From NCBI GenBank assembly GCA_012031225.1, contig JAAUTZ010000001.1:93084-157083 (forward strand): a stretch of 64,000 bases of DNA. Direction: 5' to 3'. Origin of the DNA: Chloroflexaceae bacterium (GTDB lineage: Bacteria > Chloroflexota > Chloroflexia > Chloroflexales > Chloroflexaceae). Shown in pieces: positions 56,142-64,000 of the stretch (positions within the stretch are counted from its first letter, which is position 1; each line of letters starts with the position of its first letter). Both the position numbers and the translations under genes were made by a program. Under the pieces are notes generated by a model that saw only the letters and a list, made by a program, of their open reading frames with translations, did no database searches and had not been told where the DNA came from.

Positions 56142-58556
56142 CTACCGGATACTCGGAACTTCGGCCCGTACCACTAGCGGCAGGTAGACCCGCACCGGTT
56201 CCGCCGGTGTCGGTGGCGCAGGGGTGATCTGCACGCTTGCACTTGCCCCAGCAGGCAGCAACTGCCCATCCCGCTCGATCTGATCCAGATCAGCCAGTGT
56301 CGCCTGTGCGCTGATGAACTGCTGCCCATCGGTGAGGGTGAAGGTGTGGGACAAGAAGCCACTGCCCCGCGTGATGCCCTGCGTAATCACCACCGTCTGG
56401 TTCTGGGCTAGCCCGATAGTTGGGCTGGTGCTGCCCGTGCCAAGCACATACTCGATCTGCACCGTTGCGTCGCGGTTCAGGTCGCTGCCGAGCGGAATGC
56501 GAACATCCACATTGCGCCCATTGACCTGTGTGGTGAGTGTGGTCGTGACGACTAGCAGGCGATTGGGATTGCTGCCCACCCCAAAGGGGCTGAAGGGGCG
56601 ATTGCCCGTGATCAGGTAGGGGAATACGGCTCCCGTTAGAGCGGCGGCGGCTTGGTTGGTGGCGAAGCCATTTGTGTCAGGCGGCAGGAAGGTTGAATCC
56701 CACGCAAAGACGAAGGGCCCATCCGGCTTCTGGAGATCGTGCAGCGCGGCGATTGGGCTACGCTCGCCCGCCGACGGCAGCGCACCTGCGGCAAGCAGCC
56801 CTTGCAGGGCGTAGGCATTCGAGTTGGCGTTGCCCCACCCGCCGGAAGCGTCGCGCTGGCTGAGCAGGTAGGCTACCCCGCGCCGGATCGCCGGATCAAA
56901 TTGCTGGTACACATCGCCTACGCCGCCCGCGATTAAGGCTTGCAACACCAAGCCAGTCGTATCTACGCCGCCCCAACGCCCATCCTCAGCTTGCAAGCTG
57001 ACCAGAAATGCCAGCGCGTTTTCGGGGATTGGGCGTTGCGCGGCCACTAGCCCCAAGATCGCAAAGGCTTGGTTCGTCGCGCCTGCCGCCCCACTGCTGA
57101 AGTCGCGCCGGGCGGTGCTGCTGTATGCGCCGGTGGCGGGCTGGTAGGTGCTGAGCAGATCATCCACGAGGCGCAGGCCATCGGGGTAGACGTTGCTCGG
57201 ATCAAGCCCAAACTGGTTCGGGTTGCGCTCGCTCGCCACCACGCCCACGATCAGCTTGCCAGTTTGAGCGGGGAAGATCGCGCCCGCATCATCGCGGGTG
57301 TAGCGAGCCGCCGCGCCTTCGAGGAAGTCGAGCGCAGTAGTGACCCCGCCCGTCGCCCGCACACTGAGCGGATCGAAGCCGTTGCCGACATAGGCAAACA
57401 CCGCATCCAACGTCTGCCCGGCATCGCTACTGCCAAAGAAGCCCCAGCCACCATCGCTGCGCTGCTGCCCGGCCAGCCACGTCAGGCTACGGTTGGCCCG
57501 CAGGCGCGGCGCATACCAGAGCGGCTGATCGCTCAAGCCATAGATCGCCTCAATCGTGCTGTATGCACCCACAAAGTTTTTGCCGATGCTGCCATCCGCC
57601 TGCTGCAAGCCCAGCAACGCAGCACGCGGAGTGGCCGTGCGGGCGAGGCTCTCGGTGGCGGGCAGGTAGCCCATCGCGCCCAGTGCCTGCATCGCCCAGC
57701 CCGTGCTATTGGCTGGCTCGGCTTCGTTGTTATCGCCCCACAGCCCGCTCGCCGCTTGCTGGGCAAGCAGATAACGGCGGGCCGCCTGCACTGCGGCGTT
57801 GGTACTATCCACCTGCCCGGTAGCCAGCAGCGCAAGCACCGCATAGCTGGTGATGTCTACACTATTCGACCAGCTCCCGTTCGGCTCTTGCAGGCTGATC
57901 AGGAACGTGGCTGCATTATCGGGCACAGGTTCACCGCTCATGCTCAAGCCCAGCATCGCAAATGATTGATTGATCGGGTTGGCGGCACCACTGGTAAAGG
58001 ACCCCTGTGCCGTCGTGCTGTAGGCTCCTGTCGCACTCTGGTAGGTATCCCGCACCACCGCAATCCAGTTTTGCCCGCCAAACGGGTCTGGGTTCACCCC
58101 AACGGCCGTTAAGCCCATGAGTACCAAGCCCGCCCGCCCCGGAATCACATTGGCTGTGGTGGCTGGCTCCTGCACGAAAGCGTACCCCGTCGCCTGCTGC
58201 TCCAGATAGGTGAGCGGCGTGTTACCACTACTGCTCGTCCAGATGTCGGGCGTGTAGCCCGCCACCGCCAGCGCAAGCAACGCCCGCAGCGTCGAGCCAA
58301 CATCGCTGCTAGGGCCAAAGCCCGCAATGCCACCATCATCTTGCTGGCGAGTTTGGAGGTAGCGCACCGCCTGCGAAATCGCTTCTGTTTCAGCAAAGGG
58401 GAAGTTGGGCGTAGCTGCCAGTGGCGCAACCGCCCGCACCGGCCCAACCGGCGCAACGACGGCCTGCGCCGGGCGCACCGCCGTGAAACCAACAATCAGC
58501 AGCAGCACCAAACTGGCGCATGCCGCTGCCCATCCCAACGAACGTCCTGAGTACAT
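56142..58556 (-). CDS. Secreted tandem alpha/alpha-barrel (terpene-cyclase/transcobalamin-like) protein under B12 riboswitch control
   Basis: 804 residues. Signal peptide about 1-32 (AAACASLVLLLIVGF, cut after AQA). Residues about 55-350 and 365-660 are two homologous helical-barrel halves of the prenyltransferase/squalene-oxidase repeat type, with repeats such as VRYLQTRQQDDGGIAGFG, LTWLAGQQRSDGGWGFFG and VAYLLSQRDASGGWG. The halves align closely (ATGAYSTTAQGSFTSGAAN versus ATGAYSSTARRDFSSGAAG). The DxDD acid motif of class II cyclases is absent, so catalysis is unlikely. A beta-rich segment follows, then PTPAEPVRVYLPLVVR at the end. The same fold forms the cobalamin-binding alpha domain of transcobalamin and intrinsic factor. 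With the riboswitch this points to extracellular B12 binding or uptake; that step is inference. Monocistronic: the next gene is convergent. Ribosome site AAAGGAG. Confidence 0.88.
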   Translation of the reverse strand: MYSGRSLGWAAACASLVLLLIVGFTAVRPAQAVVAPVGPVRAVAPLAATPNFPFAETEAISQAVRYLQTRQQDDGGIAGFGPSSDVGSTLRALLALAVAGYTPDIWTSSSGNTPLTYLEQQATGYAFVQEPATTANVIPGRAGLVLMGLTAVGVNPDPFGGQNWIAVVRDTYQSATGAYSTTAQGSFTSGAANPINQSFAMLGLSMSGEPVPDNAATFLISLQEPNGSWSNSVDITSYAVLALLATGQVDSTNAAVQAARRYLLAQQAASGLWGDNNEAEPANSTGWAMQALGAMGYLPATESLARTATPRAALLGLQQADGSIGKNFVGAYSTIEAIYGLSDQPLWYAPRLRANRSLTWLAGQQRSDGGWGFFGSSDAGQTLDAVFAYVGNGFDPLSVRATGGVTTALDFLEGAAARYTRDDAGAIFPAQTGKLIVGVVASERNPNQFGLDPSNVYPDGLRLVDDLLSTYQPATGAYSSTARRDFSSGAAGATNQAFAILGLVAAQRPIPENALAFLVSLQAEDGRWGGVDTTGLVLQALIAGGVGDVYQQFDPAIRRGVAYLLSQRDASGGWGNANSNAYALQGLLAAGALPSAGERSPIAALHDLQKPDGPFVFAWDSTFLPPDTNGFATNQAAAALTGAVFPYLITGNRPFSPFGVGSNPNRLLVVTTTLTTQVNGRNVDVRIPLGSDLNRDATVQIEYVLGTGSTSPTIGLAQNQTVVITQGITRGSGFLSHTFTLTDGQQFISAQATLADLDQIERDGQLLPAGASASVQITPAPPTPAEPVRVYLPLVVRAEVPSIR

Positions 58557-58639
58557 GGCTGATGTTCTCCTTTCAGGGTCACAACATAGGGAAACCGCTA
58601 CGCGACCCTTCGAGGAATGGGGGAGTGACTAATGAGGAG

Positions 58640-58830
58640 GTACAGTGCGCCGTGCGTGTCGCGCTGCCCGGCTCGAGTCCCCTTTCCGCGAAGGTAGGAC
58701 ACGAACATGCAGACGGGGCAGGTAGTCGGGCTTCGGCGCACAAGGCGACGTTACCGTTGCGGGACAGCACCGGACTCACACCGGATTTCCCCTGTCACCC
58801 ATCTGGGTTATTCATGATGGGTGCGAGTAT
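58640..58830 (-). ncRNA. Cobalamin riboswitch (compact form)
   Basis: Read on the minus strand, the leader has the core in order: AGGGGAAATCCGG, TGTGAGTCCGGTGCTG, TCCCGCAACGGTAA, and the B12 box GCCGAAGCCCGACTACCTGC with CCTGCC at 58717-58722. The spacing between GGTAA and the B12 box is short, so the peripheral helices of long AdoCbl switches are reduced. An upstream stem (ACCCATC/GATGGGT, 58798-58823) closes the 5' side. It ends about 80 bases before the ATG at 58556 and precedes only that gene. High cobalamin should turn the gene down. Limits are approximate; the core is sure. Confidence 0.93.
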
Positions 58831-58860
58831 ACGAGAGATCCGCCCGGCTGTCAATGCCGG

Positions 58861-59628
58861 TTAGGGCAAGCGGCGAGCCAGCGTGTGCAGGGCGTGGGTC
58901 AGGGGGTGCTGCGGATAGCGCAATACAAACACATCGCTGCTGGCCAGCGCGGCTAGCTCATCGAAGTGCGGCAGCACCGCCGCAACCGGCGTGGCAAAGC
59001 TGTGCGCGACTTGTGCCAGCACGGTAGCGGGGGAGTAGAGCGCGGGGGCTTGGTTCACGATCAGCAGCGGCTGGCGCACATCGAGCTGGCGGGCAACATC
59101 CAGCAGCACCCCTGTACCCTGATAGTCCTGTGAGTCGAGGCGCAGCAATACCAGCAGCGTATCGCACAGGGCCAGCATCACGAGCGTTTCGGGCTGCACC
59201 CCAGCATCAGTATCCAGCACCAACACATCGAGCGCAAGATCCTGCGTCAGGGTGTGCAAGCCATGCTCAAGCTGCTCCACGCTGTAGCTATGCTGCAACA
59301 CATGCCGCACCACTGCCGCATCGGTGCTGGCAGGCAACACAAACAATCGCCCGTGGGCATCCAAGCCGAGCGCAGAAGTCCGATCCAGCGTAGCGGCGGT
59401 ACTCGCTAGCTGCTCCAAGATAAACGCCGCAAACGAGGGGCGCGGCAGCTCTGCGGGCGCGGGGAGCCGCAGCAAGATGTGCAAGGCGGGGGCCTGCAGG
59501 CTGGTATCCACTAGCCCCACCCGCAAGCCACGCTGCACCAACAGCACCGCGAGATTCGCGGCGAGGTGGGATTTGCCTGTGCCGCGCTGGAACGAATGCA
59601 CGGCAATAACAGGGGCAACCATCGTCAT
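58861..59628 (-). CDS. ParA/MinD-type ATPase, second of a pair (255 aa)
   Basis: Deviant Walker A in FQRGTGKSHLAANLAVLL near residue 14-20, and a Walker A' segment GLVDTSLQAPALHI. LDVLVLDTDAGVQPETL is the Walker B region. ParA/MinD ATPases dimerise on ATP and place proteins or DNA in the cell. No MinC/MinE or ParB partner is adjacent. Compared with the neighbouring paralog, Gln-Arg replaces Arg-Gly before GTGKS and the Asp-rich loop is DTS rather than DTD. It lies 42 bases after that gene and ends 31 bases before the riboswitch. Confidence 0.85.
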   Translation of the reverse strand: MTMVAPVIAVHSFQRGTGKSHLAANLAVLLVQRGLRVGLVDTSLQAPALHILLRLPAPAELPRPSFAAFILEQLASTAATLDRTSALGLDAHGRLFVLPASTDAAVVRHVLQHSYSVEQLEHGLHTLTQDLALDVLVLDTDAGVQPETLVMLALCDTLLVLLRLDSQDYQGTGVLLDVARQLDVRQPLLIVNQAPALYSPATVLAQVAHSFATPVAAVLPHFDELAALASSDVFVLRYPQHPLTHALHTLARRLP

Positions 59629-59670
59629 GCTGATCGGGGAACGCGGGAAGCGCAGGATGCCCCGACCATA

Positions 59671-60432
59671 TCAGCGATCCGCCATGAGCCGTTGGGCAAC
59701 TTGGCGCAACTTGGCGGTCATAGGGTGATCGGGATACCGCAAGGAGAAGATGCCGCTACTAGCAAGGGCCATCATCTCATCCGAGTGCGGCAATACCGCC
59801 GCCACTTCGCAGTTATAGGTCTCCTCGACCCGCCGCTGCACCGCCGCAAAATCAAACACCGTCGGCACTTTGTTGACGATCAGCACCATCTGCTGCACAT
59901 CCAGCTTGCGAGCCACCTCAACAGTTACGCCCGTGCCTTGATAGTCCTGATTATCGGGGCGCAGCAGGATTGCTAGCGCATCTGAAATGGCAATCGAGAG
60001 CAGCGTTTCTTCGTTCAAGCCGGGGTGCGTATCAATCATCAGCACATCTAGATCAAGGGCTTCAATCACGCCTTGAAAGCCATCATTGAGCAAGCCCACA
60101 TCGTAGCCCTCGCGCAGCACGCGGGCAATCTCGCCGGCTTTGATACTGGAAGGGATCAGGTAAATCTTGCCGGAGATGGGCATGCCGAGTGTATCGGTCA
60201 CATCATACGCGGCCTGTTCGATCTCGCAGTTGCCCCACAAATAATCGTTGAGCGAATACTGCATGCTCTCCTCCTCCAAGCCGAACAGGACGTGAATACC
60301 GGGCGACTGAATATCGGTATCTACAACGCCAACCCGCAAGCCAGTTCCGGCGAGGATGGCTGTCACATTGGCCGTGGTGTTGGATTTGCCTGTACCACCA
60401 CGAAACGAGTGAATCGAAATAATCCGCGACAT
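59671..60432 (-). CDS. ParA/MinD-type ATPase, first of a pair (253 aa)
   Basis: Start at ATG 60432 (AAGGAGC upstream); the open frame extends to 60537 but has no other site. SFRGGTGKSNTTANVTAIL is the deviant Walker A, VGVVDTDIQSPGIHVLFG the second loop, and LDVLMIDTHPGLNEETLLSIA Walker B. Then QDYQGTGVTVEVARKL and ALASSGIFSLRYPDHPMT match the neighbouring paralog closely, so the two arose by duplication. Divergently transcribed from the response-regulator gene at 60669. Likely cytoplasmic positioning or regulation; the cargo is unknown. Confidence 0.88.
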   Translation of the reverse strand: MSRIISIHSFRGGTGKSNTTANVTAILAGTGLRVGVVDTDIQSPGIHVLFGLEEESMQYSLNDYLWGNCEIEQAAYDVTDTLGMPISGKIYLIPSSIKAGEIARVLREGYDVGLLNDGFQGVIEALDLDVLMIDTHPGLNEETLLSIAISDALAILLRPDNQDYQGTGVTVEVARKLDVQQMVLIVNKVPTVFDFAAVQRRVEETYNCEVAAVLPHSDEMMALASSGIFSLRYPDHPMTAKLRQVAQRLMADR

Positions 60433-60668
60433 ATGCTCTTGCTCCTTGTCACCCGATTGGGGTGCTGACTGGTACACAGCACCGATTGAACTGTGCCTCG
60501 TTTGATCCGATTTGATCCTACCCCATATTATACACAACGTAGGCGTAAAGCATTCTGGCGTGTACCAGACAGCGCACCGCTTGCACCTGTGCTACACTGT
60601 ATACAGCTGAGATGTGCCGGCGTGGTGTGGCCAGCCTGCACCAGCGATGAGGAGCAGCGAGCAGCAGT

Positions 60669-62339
60669 ATGGCTAGCAAAAAACCTGTGATTCTTACAGT
60701 AGACGATGATCTTAGTGTGCTGAATGCAGTAGTGCGTGATCTGCGTCGCCGTTACGCCGAGCAGTACCGCATTGTGCGGGCTGATTCGGGCGCGGCAGCA
60801 CTGGCCGCCCTGCGCGAACTGAAGCAGCGCAATGAGGTAGTTGCCCTGTTTCTGGCGGATCAGCGCATGCCCCAGATGAGCGGCACCGAGTTTCTGGCAC
60901 AGGCGATCCTGCTGTACCCCGATGCGCGCCGGGTATTGCTCACCGCCTACGCCGATACCGATGCAGCGATCCAAGCAATCAACCAAGTCGCGGTAAACTA
61001 CTACCTGCTCAAGCCGTGGGATCCGCCCGAAGAAAAGCTCTATCCCGTGCTGGATGATCTGCTCGATGATTGGCTGGCAGACTATCGCCCACCCTTCGAG
61101 GGCATCCGCGTGATTGCCCACCGCTGGTCAGCCCAAGCCCACCAGATCAAAGATTTCCTCGCCCGCAACCAAGTACCCTACCTGTACCTCGATGTGGAGC
61201 GCGACAGCCAAGCCCGCGAGCTACTCGCCCAGCTCCACCTCAACCCTGAGCAGCTGCCCTACGTGATCCTTGACGATGGCACTGTGCTCCCCGCCCCGAG
61301 CATCACCGATGTTGCCAATCGCGTGGGGCTGCAAACCCGCGCCGCCCACAATTACTACGAATTGGCGATTGTTGGCGGAGGCCCCGCCGGATTAGCGGCG
61401 GCAGTGTACGGTGCATCGGAGGGTCTCCGCACCGTGCTGATCGAACGCGAAGCCCCCGGTGGGCAGGCGGGCACGAGTTCCCGCATCGAGAACTATCTCG
61501 GCTTCCCGTCGGGGCTGAGTGGCAGCGAACTCGCCCGCCGCGCCGTTGCCCAAGCTCGCCGCTTTGGGGTAGATATACTCGCCCCACAAGAGGTGTGCAG
61601 CATGCGGATTGAGGGGCAATACCGCATCTTGCAGCTTGCCGATGGGCAAGAGATCGCGTGCCACGCCTTGATTGTCGCCGTGGGCTTGAGCTATCGCAAG
61701 TTGGAGGTGCCCGGCATCGAAGCCCTCACTGGCGCAGGGGTCTACTATGGCGCATCCCTAACGGAAGCCGTATCGTGCCAAGACAACCCCGTCTTTATCA
61801 TTGGGGCGGGCAACTCAGCGGGGCAGGCGGCAATCTACCTTGCCCAGTATGCGGCCCACGTCACATTGATCGTGCGCGGCGATGATCTGGGCAAGAGTAT
61901 GTCGCACTACTTGATCGAGCGGATTGAGCAATCGCCGCAGATTAGCGTGCGCCTCGAAAGCGAGGTGATCGGCGTGCAAGGTACGGATCACCTCGAAGCG
62001 ATCACGCTGCACCACCGCCGCACCACCGCCACTGAGACGCTGCCTGCTTCGGGTTTGTTCATCTTCATTGGCGCAATGCCCCACACCGAATGGCTGCCGC
62101 CACAGGTGGTGCGCGACGAACGCGGCTTTGTGCAGACGGGGACACATCTGCTGCACGAGGGCAAGCCACCCAAAGGCTGGACGGGTGAGCACCATCCATC
62201 GCTGCTCGAAAGTAGCGTACCGGGCGTGTTTGTGGTGGGCGATGTACGCTCCGGCTCAATCAAGCGGGTGGCTTCGGCGGTGGGCGAAGGCTCGATAGCG
62301 GTGCAGTTTGTGCATCAGTATTTAAGTAAGGTGCGCTGA
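60669..62339 (+). CDS. Response regulator receiver fused to a thioredoxin-reductase-like flavoprotein without redox Cys
   Basis: Residues 1-125 are a receiver domain (VDDDLSV acid pocket, Asp64 in FLADQRMP, Thr92, Lys115 in LLKPW). Residues about 145-225 have a thioredoxin/glutaredoxin-like layout (IRVIAHRWSAQAHQIKDFL, VPYLYLDVERD, LPYVILDDGTVL) with no Cys in the active position. Residues 230-556 are a TrxR-type flavoprotein: FAD loop GGGPAG at 236-241, NAD(P) loop GAGNSAGQAA at 379-388, C-terminal FVVGDVRSGSIKRVASAVGEG. The CxxC expected between them is replaced by YYGASLTEA, so it cannot act as a normal thioredoxin reductase. It is followed by the kinase after one base. A phosphorylation-controlled flavin enzyme or redox sensor is inferred. 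Confidence 0.9.
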   Translation: MASKKPVILTVDDDLSVLNAVVRDLRRRYAEQYRIVRADSGAAALAALRELKQRNEVVALFLADQRMPQMSGTEFLAQAILLYPDARRVLLTAYADTDAAIQAINQVAVNYYLLKPWDPPEEKLYPVLDDLLDDWLADYRPPFEGIRVIAHRWSAQAHQIKDFLARNQVPYLYLDVERDSQARELLAQLHLNPEQLPYVILDDGTVLPAPSITDVANRVGLQTRAAHNYYELAIVGGGPAGLAAAVYGASEGLRTVLIEREAPGGQAGTSSRIENYLGFPSGLSGSELARRAVAQARRFGVDILAPQEVCSMRIEGQYRILQLADGQEIACHALIVAVGLSYRKLEVPGIEALTGAGVYYGASLTEAVSCQDNPVFIIGAGNSAGQAAIYLAQYAAHVTLIVRGDDLGKSMSHYLIERIEQSPQISVRLESEVIGVQGTDHLEAITLHHRRTTATETLPASGLFIFIGAMPHTEWLPPQVVRDERGFVQTGTHLLHEGKPPKGWTGEHHPSLLESSVPGVFVVGDVRSGSIKRVASAVGEGSIAVQFVHQYLSKVR

Positions 62340-62340
62340 G

Positions 62341-63777
62341 ATGACATCTACCGCCGCCAGCATTACCCCCGATCCACTGGACTTCTACCGCACGCTCGAA
62401 TTCTTTCAGGGCGCACCCGATGCCGAGATTGCGTGGATGGTCGCACACGGCACCGAGCAGCACCTGAACACGGGCGAATACTTCTCACACGAAGATGAAC
62501 CGATACCCGGCTTCTATGTGATGCTGGAAGGCGAATTGCAGGTCACGCGCACCGTCAACACCTATGAACAGGTGCTCGGCACTATCCCGCCCGGCATCAT
62601 CGGCGGCGAGCTAGCCCTGTTGTTTGGCTCGGTTTCAGCGATTAATGCATGTGCGCTAATGCCCTCGCGCCTGCTGATGTTCACGCCGGAGCAGTTCCGC
62701 CTGATCTTCGGAGCCACGCCCAACCTTGCCACCCGCATTATGCACATCGCCGCCGGACGCACGCAGGGCTATGCCACGATTGTGATCCAGCAAGAGAAAT
62801 TGGCCGCACTCGGCAAGCTCTCGGCGGGGCTAGCCCACGAGCTGAACAACCCCGCCGCTGCCGTGCGCCGCGCCGCAGGCAGCCTACGGGAACGGCTGCC
62901 CCAGCTCCAAGCCCAGATTGTCGAACTCAATCGGTTGGGGCTGAGTGGTGAGCAGATCACCCAGCTAGTCACATACCAGCAGCAGTGGAGCAGCAGCTCC
63001 GAATGCCGCCCGGTGCTATCACCCCTCGAACAGAGCGACCGCGAGGAGGAGCTAGGGCTAGAGCTAGAGGCGCATGGCATTGCCAATGCGTGGGAGCTAG
63101 CCCCCGTTTTTGTGGCCGCCGGAGTGACCGCGCCGAAGATGCACGCCCTGACTTCCAAGCTGCCCGCCCAGAGCCTAAGCGCGGTGCTGGTGTGGCTCGC
63201 TACCGCGCTCGATACGACGAGCCTGCTCGATGAGATCCAATCGAGTACGCAGCGCATTTCCGATCTGGTGCAGGCCGTCAAGAGCTACACCTACCGCGAT
63301 CAGGGCAAGGTGCAGGATGTGGACATCAACCGCGATCTGGATACAACCTTGACGGTGCTGAAGTACAAGCTCAAGAAGGGCAGCGTCGAGGTGGTGCGCC
63401 AGTATGATCCCGACCTGCCGATCATTCAGGCCCGCGGTAGCGAACTCAACCAAGTCTGGACCAACTTGATTGACAATGCGATAGATGCCGTCAACAATAA
63501 TGGCCGCATCCAGATTATCACGCGCCGCGAACAAGGTTTCGTGATGGTGGAAGTTGCCGACAACGGGGCGGGCATTCCCGCTGATGTACGCCCGCGCATC
63601 TTTGAGCCGTTTTTCACCACCAAAGGAGTCGGCTCTGGCACGGGGCTAGGGCTGGATATTTCCTACCGGATCATTCAAGAACATCGTGGTACGATTGAGG
63701 TCTTTTCACGTTCGGGGCAGACCCGCTTCATCGTGCGGATTCCTGAGCAACAAGCACCGCCAAGCCCGCCCGCCTAG
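62341..63777 (+). CDS. Soluble histidine kinase with cyclic-nucleotide-binding-type sensor domain
   Basis: 478 residues, no membrane helix. Residues about 15-135 are a cNMP-binding (CRP-like) domain ([33 protein letters not shown]), although the usual RxxA phosphate-binding pair is not evident (SAINACAL), so the ligand may differ. The phospho-acceptor His166 is in [12 protein letters not shown]. The ATPase has [36 protein letters not shown]. Between them lies an unusually long insert of about 130 residues. Its start is one base after the stop of the receiver-flavoprotein, so the two form a translationally linked two-component pair. Confidence 0.9.
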   Translation: MTSTAASITPDPLDFYRTLEFFQGAPDAEIAWMVAHGTEQHLNTGEYFSHEDEPIPGFYVMLEGELQVTRTVNTYEQVLGTIPPGIIGGELALLFGSVSAINACALMPSRLLMFTPEQFRLIFGATPNLATRIMHIAAGRTQGYATIVIQQEKLAALGKLSAGLAHELNNPAAAVRRAAGSLRERLPQLQAQIVELNRLGLSGEQITQLVTYQQQWSSSSECRPVLSPLEQSDREEELGLELEAHGIANAWELAPVFVAAGVTAPKMHALTSKLPAQSLSAVLVWLATALDTTSLLDEIQSSTQRISDLVQAVKSYTYRDQGKVQDVDINRDLDTTLTVLKYKLKKGSVEVVRQYDPDLPIIQARGSELNQVWTNLIDNAIDAVNNNGRIQIITRREQGFVMVEVADNGAGIPADVRPRIFEPFFTTKGVGSGTGLGLDISYRIIQEHRGTIEVFSRSGQTRFIVRIPEQQAPPSPPA

Positions 63778-63808
63778 CGCGGCTGCCACCCTACGCCATA
63801 CCATATCT

Positions 63809-64000
63809 ATGAAGCCCTACCGCACCCAACTCTGCCTGCTCATTCTGTGGCTTGCTACCGCGTTGTTGCCCGCCTGCGCTAGCCCTGTGCGCGAGGACGT
63901 GGTGACAGTGCGCCGCCTGACGACACCCACCGCTGCCAGCCTTGACCCCGCAGCGACGATCCTGCCCACCCCGCGCCCGCCTGCCGCGCCGATGCCCACC
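63809..64000 (+). CDS. Lipoprotein (C-terminus cut by window edge)
   Basis: 64 residues are visible, from ATG 63809 to the window edge. The signal is LCLLILWLATALLPAC (lipobox LPAC), followed by a Thr/Pro-rich linker (ATILPTPRPPAAP), typical of an exported protein anchored by lipid. The rest is unknown. It is 31 bases downstream of the kinase gene, perhaps in the same transcript. Confidence 0.7.
   Translation, partial: MKPYRTQLCLLILWLATALLPACASPVREDVVTVRRLTTPTAASLDPAATILPTPRPPAAPMPT

Noticed and set aside
57069..57965. Plus-strand open frame of 298 residues
   Set aside because: Antisense to the secreted barrel protein; no ribosome site or domain.
58520..58864. Short open frames over 58520-58864 on both strands
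   Set aside because: They overlap the cobalamin riboswitch, whose structured RNA explains the sequence.

Overview
The window looks like chromosomal DNA of a Chloroflexota bacterium, probably class Chloroflexia. This is inference from gene content, not a database match. The clues are a GHMP mevalonate kinase, an archaeal-type (GSR) phosphatidylserine decarboxylase, a NurA-family nuclease, very long secreted RHS/YD and FG-GAP/PKD-like proteins, and a short VYLPLVVR-like motif that recurs in several exported proteins. The DNA is G+C-rich, with A/T-richer patches in the RHS tip, around the inverted duplication at 17.2-18.6 kb and in the helicase-HNH region. I saw no rRNA, tRNA or CRISPR array.

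Layout. 1-3.0 kb (minus): a BMP/nucleoside-type ABC importer (two permeases, then a truncated substrate-binding lipoprotein). 3.5-17.3 kb (minus): a secreted FG-GAP/PKD-like repeat protein and a giant RHS/YD protein split by one frameshift. 17.2-18.6 kb: a long imperfect inverted duplication of the RHS upstream region and signal peptide, with gene remnants. 18.9-23.2 kb (plus): a secreted von Willebrand A/lectin-like protein in four reading-frame pieces. 23.4-25.9 kb (minus): an SF2 helicase fused to HNH, a possible defence gene. 26.3-33.9 kb: mostly housekeeping enzymes (Nudix-GNAT fusion, pyroglutamyl peptidase, two alpha/beta hydrolases, an SDR, Sua5, glutaminase) and two related small proteins. 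34.0-36.6 kb: a super-acidic small protein, an ECF sigma/anti-sigma pair and psd. 36.8-46.3 kb: amidotransferase, membrane protein, plsX, NurA, rpe (frameshifted), a HepT remnant, a small CBM48 protein, guaA and mevalonate kinase. 46.3-50.8 kb (minus): cytochrome c, a GT-C glycosyltransferase coupled to a PhoU-like gene, and a Tat-exported M28 peptidase. 51.0-54.5 kb (plus): a TAXI-type TRAP transporter with a frameshifted fused permease. 54.7-56.1 kb: a small hypothetical and a VOC protein. 56.1-58.8 kb (minus): a secreted alpha/alpha-barrel protein directly behind a cobalamin riboswitch. 58.9-60.4 kb (minus): two ParA/MinD-type ATPases. 60.7-63.8 kb (plus): a response-regulator/thioredoxin-reductase-like fusion with a cNMP-binding histidine kinase. 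The window ends in a lipoprotein gene.

The most notable unit is the B12 riboswitch and the single secreted gene behind it. That protein is a tandem alpha/alpha-toroid with the same general fold class as the alpha domain of transcobalamin and intrinsic factor. A secreted cobalamin-binding protein is a testable inference. Second is the two-gene redox-type two-component unit, whose output domain resembles thioredoxin reductase but lacks the redox CxxC. Six apparent frameshifts, two of them in otherwise intact transport or metabolic genes, suggest either sequence errors or genuine decay, so gene ends near them should be treated with care.
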